A stretch of DNA of 64,000 nucleotides. Source: Acanthornis magna (Eukaryota; Chordata; Aves; Passeriformes; Acanthizidae). The DNA is taken from NCBI GenBank assembly GCA_036785705.1, contig JAWUZG010000015.1, positions 5,905,001-5,969,000 of the forward strand, given 5' to 3'. The position numbers were made by a program, and so were the translations under genes. Below the pieces are notes generated by a model. It was not told the DNA's origin. It ran no database searches and was given only the letters and a program-made list of their open reading frames with translations. Of this stretch, positions 1-8,911 are shown in pieces (position 1 is the stretch's first letter; every line of letters starts with the position of its first letter).

Positions 1-191
1 TCTGGTGGGGATTTCTCCTTTGCGCTAAGAGAGAGCAGTAGAACCCTGAGTTAAACCGCTGGATCTAAGGCTCCAGGGCTTAACAGGTGCCTCCATTGCC
101 AACTGCACACGTTTTAATCTGTGCCACCTATGGTGCTGAGCCCCTCTGGCCCAGTGCCAAGCTGCCCTCAGGGGGGTGGGTCAGGCTGGAG

Positions 192-305
192 AGATCTAAA
201 GGGCCTGGAGCTCCAGCAACACTGGCGCTGGAAAGGGCCTGCCGAGGCCATTGCAGCAGCGCCCCAACATTGCTGCTCCTCCATCTTTCTGAGGTGGAAA
301 ACCCA
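192..305 (+). repeat. Internal subrepeat A
   Basis: Begins AGATCTAAAGGGCC and contains CTGGCGCTGGAAAGGGCCTG, CCCCAACATTGCTGCTCC and TTTCTGAGGTGG. It aligns almost without gaps to subrepeat B 177 bp downstream. The lead-in at about 155-191 (GCTGCCCT..., GGGTCAGGCTGGAG) resembles the lead-in of subrepeat C, not that of B. Confidence 0.9.
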
Positions 306-327
306 GGTAGTGTGTTGGGGTAATTAG

Positions 328-368
328 CTAGGGCTAGGGTTAGGGTTCCGCCTAGGGTTAGGGTTAGG
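328..368 (+). repeat. Interstitial telomeric tract (TTAGGG type) inside the monomer
   Basis: The order is CTAGGG, CTAGGG, TTAGGG, then TTCCGCC, then TAGGG, TTAGGG, TTAGG, with the G-rich strand on +. It recurs at monomer start +327 to +367 in all 50 complete copies; copy 51 ends just before it. The spacer is CCGCC in 26 copies and ACGCC in 24. Five GGG runs with loops of 3, 3, 9 and 3 nt could fold into a G-quadruplex, although the 9-nt loop exceeds the usual 1-7 rule. TTAGGG is the vertebrate telomere repeat and also occurs in some other eukaryotes. The tract is too short to act as a telomere. Confidence 0.93.
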
Positions 369-480
369 AGATCTAAAGGGCCGCAAGCTCCAGGAGCACT
401 GGCGCTGGAAAGGGCCTGCCAAGACGAACGCGGCAAGGCCCCAACCTTGCTGCTCCCACACCTTTCTGATCTGGACCCCC
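369..480 (+). repeat. Internal subrepeat B
   Basis: Begins AGATCTAAAGGGCC again and shares CTGGCGCTGGAAAGGGCCTG, CCCCAACCTTGCTGCTCC and TTTCTGATCTGG with subrepeat A, in the same order and spacing. Its lead-in is the telomeric tract. It holds several of the array's most variable sites (416, 430, 438). Confidence 0.9.
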
Positions 481-552
481 CACAGGGGTGGGCACCTCGG
501 CCCCAGCCCCAGGCTCGGGCCTAGGCTGCCCTGTGGCTCGGGCTTAGGCTTC

Positions 553-650
553 AGAGAGCTGTGGAGTCTACAGCTGCAGGGACGCTGGCACTGGACAGGA
601 CATTGCAAGGGCATCCATCACGGCAGGCTGCTGCCAGAGACTGGATGTTC
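553..650 (+). repeat. Internal subrepeat C (degenerate)
   Basis: AGCTGCAGGGACGCTGGCAC at 572 aligns with AGCTCCAGCAACACTGGCGC at 209 and AGCTCCAGGAGCACTGGCGC at 386, giving offsets of 177 and 186 bp. Its lead-in at about 515-552 (CGGGCTTAGGCTTCAGAG) resembles a decayed telomere-like tract. A fourth unit further downstream is not convincing. Confidence 0.65.
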
Positions 651-670
651 CGTGGCTCTAAACATCCGGG

Positions 671-975
671 AATGGCCTGTGTCTGCTGCGAGGGGCCAGC
701 TGGGTTTTGCTGACGGTGAGGCCTTCAGCGCCTGCTGCGGCCCCAGAGCCGCCCCAAGGCCTGGCTGAGCTGTCAGCCCTGGACTCTTGGGCTGGCAGTG
801 CTCACCTGGGCCCTGAGTGGCCATGTGACCAGCAGTCCCAGCTGAGGGCTGGGGACATGAAGGCCATGGGGCTTAAAGGGCGCAGCATGAGGTCAGCACA
901 TGGTCACAGCCTAGAATCCTGCATGGGCTTCCTGTCCCGTCCCTGGTGCAATCCTCGGAGGTGGGAGCTCTGTGC
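671..975 (+). other. GC-rich monomer segment without recognisable content
   Basis: Between subrepeat C and the pyrimidine run. Contains the GGTC duplication site (891-894) and variable sites 686, 723, 753, 826 and 841. Open frames cross it on both strands, but overlapping frames on opposite strands and free accumulation of substitutions give no reason to call a gene. Confidence 0.7.
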
Positions 976-1045
976 ACGTTTTTCTAGATCTCTCTTTCTG
1001 GCTTTGTCTCTGCCTGTCTTTCTTCTCCTACTTCTCTTTGCCTAG
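976..1045 (+). other. Long polypyrimidine run with 5-bp length polymorphism
   Basis: Almost uninterrupted C/T from the GTTTTTCTAGATCTC stretch to CTCTTTGCCTAG. Its reading frames give leucine-rich stretches that mimic a membrane segment. In 23 copies 5 bp are inserted after offset 992: 11 have ATCTC, an exact tandem duplication of the preceding ATCTC, and 12 have TTCTC. The run ends in TAG and could itself serve as a weak splice acceptor. The XbaI and third BglII sites of the monomer fall in it. Confidence 0.85.
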
Positions 1046-1054
1046 AACTTTTGG

Positions 1055-1151
1055 CTAACATAGCATTTTGTATGTTTCAGGGTTCTTCTCCGTGGGGCTC
1101 AGTTGATGCTCGACAAATGCTAAATTAACACTGAGTACTGCTCTGGTAAGT
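1055..1151 (+). other. Exon-like module: branch point, acceptor, 65-nt segment, donor
   Basis: CTAAC at 1055-1059 fits the animal branch-point consensus, with its A (1058) 22 nt before the end of acceptor TATGTTTCAG at 1080. The segment 1081-1145 (65 nt) is followed by the donor CTG|GTAAGTAG at 1146. The branch point and acceptor look unchanged in every complete copy. Seven copies (26, 30, 31, 34, 37, 38, 41) have the weaker donor GTAAGC. All three + frames of the 65 nt contain a stop, and 65 is not a multiple of 3, so coding use is unlikely. It may be a remnant of a captured gene or mobile element, or a functional non-coding exon. No transcript evidence is available here. Confidence 0.5.
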
Positions 1152-1271
1152 AGTTGAGAGTTGAATTCTATGTTGTATTTCATCCTTTGCCGAAGATGGT
1201 TTATTTTTGAGCATTTGATTTTGATCCTTTTGCCAATAAGGCTTCAGTGTGATTTTCACCTCTTGACTATA
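1152..1271 (+). other. AT-rich monomer tail
   Basis: The only clearly AT-rich part of the unit, with runs such as GTTTATTTTTGAGCATTTG. It includes one GAATTC site at 1163 per monomer. AATAAG at 1235-1240 is present in nine copies (1-4, 6, 11, 14, 18, 22), all left of 28.1 kb; the others read AGTAAG. I see no AATAAA polyadenylation signal and no gene. Confidence 0.8.
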
Positions 1272-2542
1272 TCTGGTGGGGATTTCTCCTTTGCGCTAAG
1301 AGAGAGCAGTAGAACCCTGAGTTAAACCGCTGGATCTAAGGCTCCAGGGCTTAACAGGTGCCTCCATTGCCAACTGCACACGTTTTAATCTGTGCCACCT
1401 ATGGTGCTGAGCCCCTCTGGCCCAGTGCCAAGCTGCCCTCAGGGGGGTGGGTCAGGCTGGAGAGATCTAAAGGGCCTGGAGCTCCAGCAACTCTGGCGCT
1501 GGAAAGGGCCTGCCGAGGCCATTGCAGCAGCGCCCCAACATTGCTGCTCCTCCATCTTTCTGAGGTGGAAAACCCAGGTAGTGTGTTGGGGTAATTAGCT
1601 AGGGCTAGGGTTAGGGTTCCGCCTAGGGTTAGGGTTAGGAGATCTAAAGGGCCGCGAGCTCCAGGAGCACTGGCGCTGGAAAGGGCCTGCCAAGACGAAC
1701 GCGGCAAGGCCCCAACCTTGCTGCTCCCACACCTTTCTGATCTGGACCCCCCACAGGGGTGGGCACCTCGGCCCCAGCCCCAGGCTCGGGCCTAGGCTGC
1801 CCTGTGGCTCGGGCTTAGGCTTCAGAGAGCTGTGGAGTCTACAGCTGCAGGGACGCTGGCACTGGACAGGACATTGCGAGGGCATCCATCACGGCAGGCT
1901 GCTGCCAGAGACTGGATGTTCCATGGCTCTAAACATCCAGGAATGGCCTGTGTCTGTTGCGAGGGGCCAGCTGGGTTTTGCTGACGGTGAGGCCTTCAGC
2001 GCCTGCTGCGGCCCCAGAGCCGCCCCAAGGCCTGGCTGAGCTGTCAGCCCTGGACTCTTGGGCTGGCAGTGCTCACCTGGGCCCTGAGTGGCCATGTGAC
2101 CAGCAGTCCCAGCTGAGGGCTGGGGACATGAAGGCCATGGGGCTTAAAGGGCGCAGCATGAGGTCAGCACATGGTCACAGCCTAGAATCCTGCATGGGCT
2201 TCCTGTCCCGTCCCTGGTGCAATCCTCGGAGGTGGGAGCTCTGTGCACGTTTTTCTAGATCTCTCCTTCTGGCTTTGTCTCTGCCTGTCTTTCTTCTCCT
2301 ACTTCTCTTTGCCTAGAACTTTTGGCTAACATAGCATTTTGTATGTTTCAGGGTTCTTCTCCGTGGGGCTCAGTTGATGCTCGACAAATGCTAAATTAAC
2401 ACTGAGTACTGCTCTGGTAAGTAGTTGAGAGTTGAATTCTATGTTGTATTTCATCCTTTGCCGAAGATGGTTTATTTTTGAGCATTTGATTTTGATCCTT
2501 TTGCCAATAAGGCTTCAGTGTGATTTTCACCTCTTGACTATA
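1272..2542 (+). repeat. Monomer 2 (1,271 bp)
   Basis: Private T in CAACTCTGG (others CAACACTGG). Carries C348, G607, A652, A668, T686 and CGAC. Closest pairing by neighbourhood is copy 6, since copy 1 pairs with copy 5. Confidence 0.97.
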
Positions 2543-3822
2543 TCTGGTGGGGATTTCTCCTTTGCGCTAAGAGAGAGCAGTAGAACCCTGAGTTAAACCG
2601 CTGGATCTAAGGCTCCAGGGCTTAACAGGTGCCTCCATTGCCAACTGCACACGTTTTAATCTGTGCCACCTATGGTGCTGAGCCCCTCTGGCCCAGTGCC
2701 AAGCTGCCCTCAGGGGGGTGGGTCAGGCTGGAGAGATCTAAAGGGCCTGGAGCTCCAGCAACACTGGCGCTGGAAAGGGCCTGCCGAGGCCATTGCAGCA
2801 GCGCCCCAACATTGCTGCTCCTCCATCTTTCTGAGGTGGAAAACCCAGGTAGTGTGTTGGGGTAATTAGCTAGGGCTAGGGTTAGGGTTCCGCCTAGGGT
2901 TAGGGTTAGGAGATCTAAAGGGCCGCGAGCTCCAGGAGCACTGGCGCTGGAAAGGGCCTGCCAAGACGAACGCGGCAAGGCCCCAACCTTGCTGCTCCCA
3001 CACCTTTCTGATCTGGACCCCCCACAGGGGTGGGCACCTCGGCCCCAGCCCCAGGCTCGGGCCTAGGCTGCCCTGTGGCTCGGGCTTAGGCTTCAGAGAG
3101 CTGTGGAGTCTACAGCTGCAGGGACGCTGGCACTGGACAGGACATTGCGAGGGCATCCATCACGGCAGGCTGCTGCCAGAGACTGGATGTTCCGTGGCTC
3201 TAAACATCCAGGAATGGCCTGTGTCTGTTGCGAGGGGCCAGCTGGGTTTTGCTGACGGTGAGGCCTTCAGCGCCTGCTGCGGCCCCAGAGCCGCCCCAAG
3301 GCCTGGCTGAGCTGTCAGCCCTGGACTCTTGGGCTGGCAGTGCTCACCTGGGCCCTGAGTGGCCATGAGACCAGCAGTCCCAACTGAGGGCTGGGGACAT
3401 GAAGGCCATGGGGCTTAAAGGGCGCAGCATGAGGTCGGTCAGCACATGGTCACAGCCTAGAATCCTGCATGGGCTTCCTGTCCCGTCCCTGGTGCAATCC
3501 TCGGAGGTGGGAGCTCTGTGCACGTTTTTCTAGATCTCATCTCTCCTTCTGGCTTTGTCTCTGCCTGTCTTTCTTCTCCTACTTCTCTTTGCCTAGAACT
3601 TTTGGCTAACATAGCATTTTGTATGTTTCAGGGTTCTTCTCCGTGGGGCTCATTTGATGCTAGGTAAATGCTAAATTAACACTGAGTACTGCTCTGGTAA
3701 GTAGTTGAGAGTTGAATTCTATGTTGTATTTCATCCTTTGCCGAAGATGGTTTATTTTTGAGCATTTGATTTTGATCCTTTTGCCAATAAGGCTTCAGTG
3801 TGATTTTCACCTCTTGACTATA
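2543..3822 (+). repeat. Monomer 3 (1,280 bp, both insertions)
   Basis: Carries the 5-bp ATCTC duplication and the 4-bp GGTC duplication (GAGGTCGGTCAGC). C348, G607, A668, T686, the GAGACC/AACTG pair at 826/841, T1102 and AGGT at 1111-1114. Confidence 0.97.
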
Positions 3823-5093
3823 TCTGGTGGGGATTTCTCCTTTGCGCTAAGAGAGAGCAGTAGAACCCTGAGTTAAACCGCTGGATCTAAGGCTCCAGGG
3901 CTTAACAGGTGCCTCCATTGCCAACTGCACACGTTTTAATCTGTGCCACCTATGGTGCTGAGCCCCTCTGGCCCAGTGCCAAGCTGCCCTCAGGGGGGTG
4001 GGTCAGGCTGGAGAGATCTAAAGGGCCTGGAGCTCCAGCAACACTGGCGCTGGAAAGGGCCTGCCGAGGCCATTGCAGCAGCGCCCCAACATTGCTGCTC
4101 CTCCATCTTTCTGAGGTGGAAAACCCAGGTAGTGTGTTGGGGTAATTAGCTAGGGCTAGGGTTAGGGTTACGCCTAGGGTTAGGGTTAGGAGATCTAAAG
4201 GGCCGCGAGCTCCAGGAGCACTGGCGCTGGAAAGGGCCTGCCAAGACGAACGTGGCAAGGCCCCAACCTTGCTGCTCCCACACCTTTCTGATCTGGACCC
4301 CCCACAGGGGTGGGCACCTCGGCCCCAGCCCCAGGCTCGGGCCTAGGCTGCCCTGTGGCTCGGGCTTAGGCTTCAGAGAGCTGTGGAGTCTACAGCTGCA
4401 GGGACGCTGGCACTGGACAGGACATTGCAAGGGCATCCATCACGGCAGGCTGCTGCCAGAGACTGGATGTTCCATGGCTCTAAACATCCGGGAATGGCCT
4501 GTGTCTGCTGCGAGGGGCCAGCTGGGTTTTGCTGACGGTGAGGCCTTCAGCGCCTGCTGCGGCCCCAGAGCCGCCCCAAGGCCTGGCTGAGCTGTCAGCC
4601 CTGGACTCTTGGGCTGGCAGTGCTCACCTGGGCCCTGAGTGGCCATGTGACCAGCAGTCCCAGCTGAGGGCTGGGGACATGAAGGCCATGGGGCTTAAAG
4701 GGCGCAGCATGAGGTCAGCACATGGTCACAGCCTAGAATCCTGCATGGGCTTCCTGTCCCGTCCCTGGTGCAATCCTCGGAGGTGGGAGCTCTGTGCACG
4801 TTTTTCTAGATCTCTCCTTCTGGCTTTGTCTCTGCCTGTCTTTCTTCTCCTACTTCTCTTTGCCTAGAACTTTTGGCTAACATAGCATTTTGTATGTTTC
4901 AGGGTTCTTCTCCGTGGGGCTCAGTTGATGCTCGACAAATGCTAAATTAACACTGAGTACTGCTCTGGTAAGTAGTTGAATGTTGAATTCTATGTTGTAT
5001 TTCATCCTTTGCCGAAGATGGTTTATTTTTGAGCATTTGATTTTGATCCTTTTGCCAATAAGGCTTCAGTGTGATTTTCACCTCTTGACTATA
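3823..5093 (+). repeat. Monomer 4 (1,271 bp)
   Basis: Private T at offset 431 (GAACGTGGC). Carries A348 (telomeric spacer ACGCC), A652, CGAC and the AATGTTG variant at 1158-1159. Confidence 0.97.
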
Positions 5094-6364
5094 TCTGGTG
5101 GGGATTTCTCCTTTGCGCTAAGAGAGAGCAGTAGAACCCTGAGTTAAACCGCTGGATCTAAGGCTCCAGGGCTTAACAGGTGCCTCCATTGCCAACTGCA
5201 CACGTTTTAATCTGTGCCACCTATGGTGCTGAGCCCCTCTGGCCCAGTGCCAAGCTGCCCTCAGGGGGGTGGGTCAGGCTGGAGAGATCTAAAGGGCCTG
5301 GAGCTCCAGCAACACTGGCGCTGGAAAGGGCCTGCCGAGGCCATTGCAGCAGCGCCCCAACATTGCTGCTCCTCCATCTTTCTGAGGTGGAAAACCCAGG
5401 TAGTGTGTTGGGGTAATTAGCTAGGGCTAGGGTTAGGGTTACGCCTAGGGTTAGGGTTAGGAGATCTAAAGGGCCGCAAGCTCCAGGAGCACTGGCGCTG
5501 GAAAGGGCCTGCCAAGACGAACGCGGCAAGGCCCCAACCTTGCTGCTCCCACACCTTTCTGATCTGGACCCCCCACAGGGGTGGGCACCTCGGCCCCAGC
5601 CCCAGGCTCGGGCCTAGGCTGCCCTGTGGCTCGGGCTTAGGCTTCAGAGAGCTGTGGAGTCTACAGCTGCAGGGACGCTGGCACTGGACAGGACATTGCA
5701 AGGGCATCCATCACGGCAGGCTGCTGCCAGAGACTGGATGTTCCGTGGCTCTAAACATCCGGGAATGGCCTGTGTCTGCTGCGAGGGGCCAGCTGGGTTT
5801 TGCTGACGGTGAGGCCTTCAGCGCCTGCTGCGGCCCCAGAGCCGCCCCAAGGCCTGGCTGAGCTGTCAGCCCTGGACTCTTGGGCTGGCAGTGCTCACCT
5901 GGGCCCTGAGTGGCCATGTGACCAGCAGTCCCAGCTGAGGGCTGGGGACATGAAGGCCATGGGGCTTAAAGGGCGCAGCATGAGGTCAGCACATGGTCAC
6001 AGCCTAGAATCCTGCATGGGCTTCCTGTCCCGTCCCTGGTGCAATCCTCGGAGGTGGGAGCTCTGTGCACGTTTTTCTAGATCTCTCCTTCTGGCTTTGT
6101 CTCTGCCTGTCTTTCTTCTCCTACTTCTCTTTGCCTAGAACTTTTGGCTAACATAGCATTTTGTATGTTTCAGGGTTCTTCTCCGTGGGGCTCAGTTGAT
6201 GCTCGACAAATGCTAAATTAACACTGAGTACTGCTCTGGTAAGTAGTTGAGAGTTGAATTCTATGTTGTATTTCATCCTTTGCCGAAGATGGTTTATTTT
6301 TGAGCATTTGATTTTGATCCTTTTGCCAGTAAGGCTTCAGTGTGATTTTCACCTCTTGACTATA
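5094..6364 (+). repeat. Monomer 5 (1,271 bp)
   Basis: Shares A385 with copy 1 and no other copy, and lies exactly 5,093 bp (four monomers) from it. A348, A607, CGAC. First copy with G1236 (AGTAAG instead of AATAAG). Confidence 0.97.
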
Positions 6365-7640
6365 TCTGGTGGGGATTTCTCCTTTGCGCTAAGAGAGAGC
6401 AGTAGAACCCTGAGTTAAACCGCTGGATCTAAGGCTCCAGGGCTTAACAGGTGCCTCCATTGCCAACTGCACACGTTTTAATCTGTGCCACCTATGGTGC
6501 TGAGCCCCTCTGGCCCAGTGCCAAGCTGCCCTCAGGGGGGTGGGTCAGGCTGGAGAGATCTAAAGGGCCTGGAGCTCCAGCAACACTGGCGCTGGAAAGG
6601 GCCTGCCGAGGCCATTGCAGCAGCGCCCCAACATTGCTGCTCCTCCATCTTTCTGAGGTGGAAAACCCAGGTAGTGTGTTGGGGTAATTAGCTAGGGCTA
6701 GGGTTAGGGTTCCGCCTAGGGTTAGGGTTAGGAGATCTAAAGGGCCGCGAGCTCCAGGAGCACTGGCGCTGGAAAGGGCCTGCCAAGACGAACGCGGCAA
6801 GGCCCCAACCTTGCTGCTCCCACACCTTTCTGATCTGGACCCCCCACAGGGGTGGGCACCTCGGCCCCAGCCCCAGGCTCGGGCCTAGGCTGCCCTGTGG
6901 CTCGGGCTTAGGCTTCAGAGAGCTGTGGAGTCTACAGCTGCAGGGACGCTGGCACTGGACAGGACATTGCAAGGGCATCCATCACGGCAGGCTGCTGCCA
7001 GAGACTGGATGTTCCATGGCTCTAAACATCCAGGAATGGCCTGTGTCTGTTGCGAGGGGCCAGCTGGGTTTTGCTGACGGTGAGGCCTTCAGCGCCTGCT
7101 GCGGCCCCAGAGCCGCCCCAAGGCCTGGCTGAGCTGTCAGCCCTGGACTCTTGGGCTGGCAGTGCTCACCTGGGCCCTGAGTGGCCATGAGACCAGCAGT
7201 CCCAACTGAGGGCTGGGGACATGAAGGCCATGGGGCTTAAAGGGCGCAGCATGAGGTCAGCACATGGTCACAGCCTAGAATCCTGCATGGGCTTCCTGTC
7301 CCGTCCCTGGTGCAATCCTCGGAGGTGGGAGCTCTGTGCACGTTTTTCTAGATCTCATCTCTCCTTCTGGCTTTGTCTCTGCCTGTCTTTCTTCTCCTAC
7401 TTCTCTTTGCCTAGAACTTTTGGCTAACATAGCATTTTGTATGTTTCAGGGTTCTTCTCCGTGGGGCTCATTTGATGCTAGGTAAATGCTAAATTAACAC
7501 TGAGTACTGCTCTGGTAAGTAGTTGAGAGTTGAATTCTATGTTGTATTTCATCCTTTGCCGAAGATGGTTTATTTTTGAGCATTTGATTTTGATCCTTTT
7601 GCCAATAAGGCTTCAGTGTGATTTTCACCTCTTGACTATA
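6365..7640 (+). repeat. Monomer 6 (1,276 bp, ATCTC)
   Basis: Has the ATCTC insertion without GGTC. C348, A607, A652, A668, T686, GAGACC/AACTG, T1102 and AGGT, AATAAG. Resembles copies 3, 18 and 22 apart from the missing 4-bp duplication. Confidence 0.97.
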
Positions 7641-8911
7641 TCTGGTGGGGATTTCTCCTTTGCGCTAAGAGAGAGCAGTAGAACCCTGAGTTAAACCGCT
7701 GGATCTAAGGCTCCAGGGCTTAACAGGTGCCTCCATTGCCAACTGCACACGTTTTAATCTGTGCCACCTATGGTGCTGAGCCCCTCTGGCCCAGTGCCAA
7801 GCTGCCCTCAGGGGGGTGGGTCAGGCTGGAGAGATCTAAAGGGCCTGGAGCTCCAGCAACACTGGCGCTGGAAAGGGCCTGCCGAGGCCATTGCAGCAGC
7901 GCCCCAACATTGCTGCTCCTCCATCTTTCTGAGGTGGAAAACCCAGGTAGTGTGTTGGGGTAATTAGCTAGGGCTAGGGTTAGGGTTCCGCCTAGGGTTA
8001 GGGTTAGGAGATCTAAAGGGCCGCGAGCTCCAGGAGCACTGGCGCTGGAAAGGGCTTGCCAAGACGAACACGGCAAGGCCCCAACCTTGCTGCTCCCACA
8101 CCTTTCTGATCTGGACCCCCCACAGGGGTGGGCACCTCGGCCCCAGCCCCAGGCTCGGGCCTAGGCTGCCCTGTGGCTCGGGCTTAGGCTTCAGAGAGCT
8201 GTGGAGTCTACAGCTGCAGGGACGCTGGCACTGGACAGGACATTGCAAGGGCATCCATCACTGCAGGCTGCTGCCAGAGACTGGATGTTCCATGGCTCTA
8301 AACATCTGGGAATGGCCTGTGTCTGCTGCGAGGGGCCAGCTGGGTTTTGCTGACGGTGAGGCATTCAGCGCCTGCTGCGGCCCCAGAGCCGCTCCAAGGC
8401 CTGGCTGAGCTGTCAGCCCTGGACTCTTGGGCTGGCAGTGCTCACCTGGGCCCTGAGTGGCCATGTGACCAGCAGTCCCAGCTGAGGGCTGGGGACATGA
8501 AGGCCATGGGGCTTAAAGGGCGCAGCATGAGGTCAGCACATGGTCACAGCCTAGAATCCTGCATGGGCTTCCTGTCCCGTCCCTGGTGCAATCCTCGGAG
8601 GTGGGAGCTCTGTGCACGTTTTTCTAGATCTCTCCTTCTGGCTTTGTCTCTGCCTGTCTTTCTTCTCCTACTTCTCTTTGCCTAGAACTTTTGGCTAACA
8701 TAGCATTTTGTATGTTTCAGGGTTCTTCTCCGTGGGGCTCAGTTGATGCTCGACAAATGCTAAATTAACACTGAGTACTGCTCTGGTAAGTAGTTGAGAG
8801 TTGAATTCTATGTTGTATTTCATCCTTTGCCGAAGATGGTTTATTTTTGAGCATTTGATTTTGATCCTTTTGCCAGTAAGGCTTCAGTGTGATTTTCACC
8901 TCTTGACTATA
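7641..8911 (+). repeat. Monomer 7 (1,271 bp)
   Basis: Carries the linked T416/A430 pair shared with copies 19 and 23. Private T at offset 622 (CACTGC for CACGGC). C348, A652, T667, A723, T753, CGAC. Confidence 0.97.

Larger units (their letters stand above)
1..1271 (+). repeat. Monomer 1 (1,271 bp)
   Basis: Used as the offset reference. Carries C at 348 (telomeric spacer CCGCC), A at 385 (shared only with copy 5), A at 607, CGAC at 1111-1114 and AATAAG at 1235-1240. A T at 995 in the pyrimidine run is private to this copy. Confidence 0.97.

Noticed and set aside
87..323. A 78-codon + frame (GTG start) and a 68-codon ATG frame recurring in nearly every monomer
   Set aside because: They overlap each other and a minus-strand frame; conservation follows from array homogenisation. 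In monomer 34 the T at 42,273 gives an in-frame stop in the first with no sign of constraint. No recognisable domain.
128..824. Minus-strand frames of 102, 96 and 68 codons, proline- and serine-rich
   Set aside because: Low-complexity composition from GC-rich DNA antisense to other open frames; the PNPN-type stretches come from the telomeric tract read backwards. No start context, splice structure or family match.
707..1045. A + frame of 112 codons ending in a leucine-rich, membrane-like stretch
   Set aside because: The hydrophobic end is simply the translated polypyrimidine run. The frame is broken or altered in many copies by the 5-bp and 4-bp insertions and by GAGACC, which makes TGA/TAG positions shift.
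1095..1130. CTCAACAAATGCTAAATT resembling the 3' end of MIR/L2-type mammalian repeats
   Set aside because: Short and imperfect; no tRNA-like head or core region recognised. A RepeatMasker run on the consensus would decide.
1163..1171. ATTCTATG resembling the terminal 8-mer of CR1 LINE elements
   Set aside because: Only one copy of the 8-mer, no tandem repeats of it and no CR1 body upstream; likely chance.
1185..1200. Possible CENP-B box on the minus strand (TTCGGCAAAGG)
   Set aside because: The first half fits loosely but the required CGGG is absent, and the other TTCG in the monomer (minus strand, near offset 426) also fails the pattern.
1232..1242. AATAAG as a polyadenylation signal
   Set aside because: A weak, non-canonical hexamer, changed to AGTAAG in 41 of 50 copies; no conserved downstream GU-rich element recognised.
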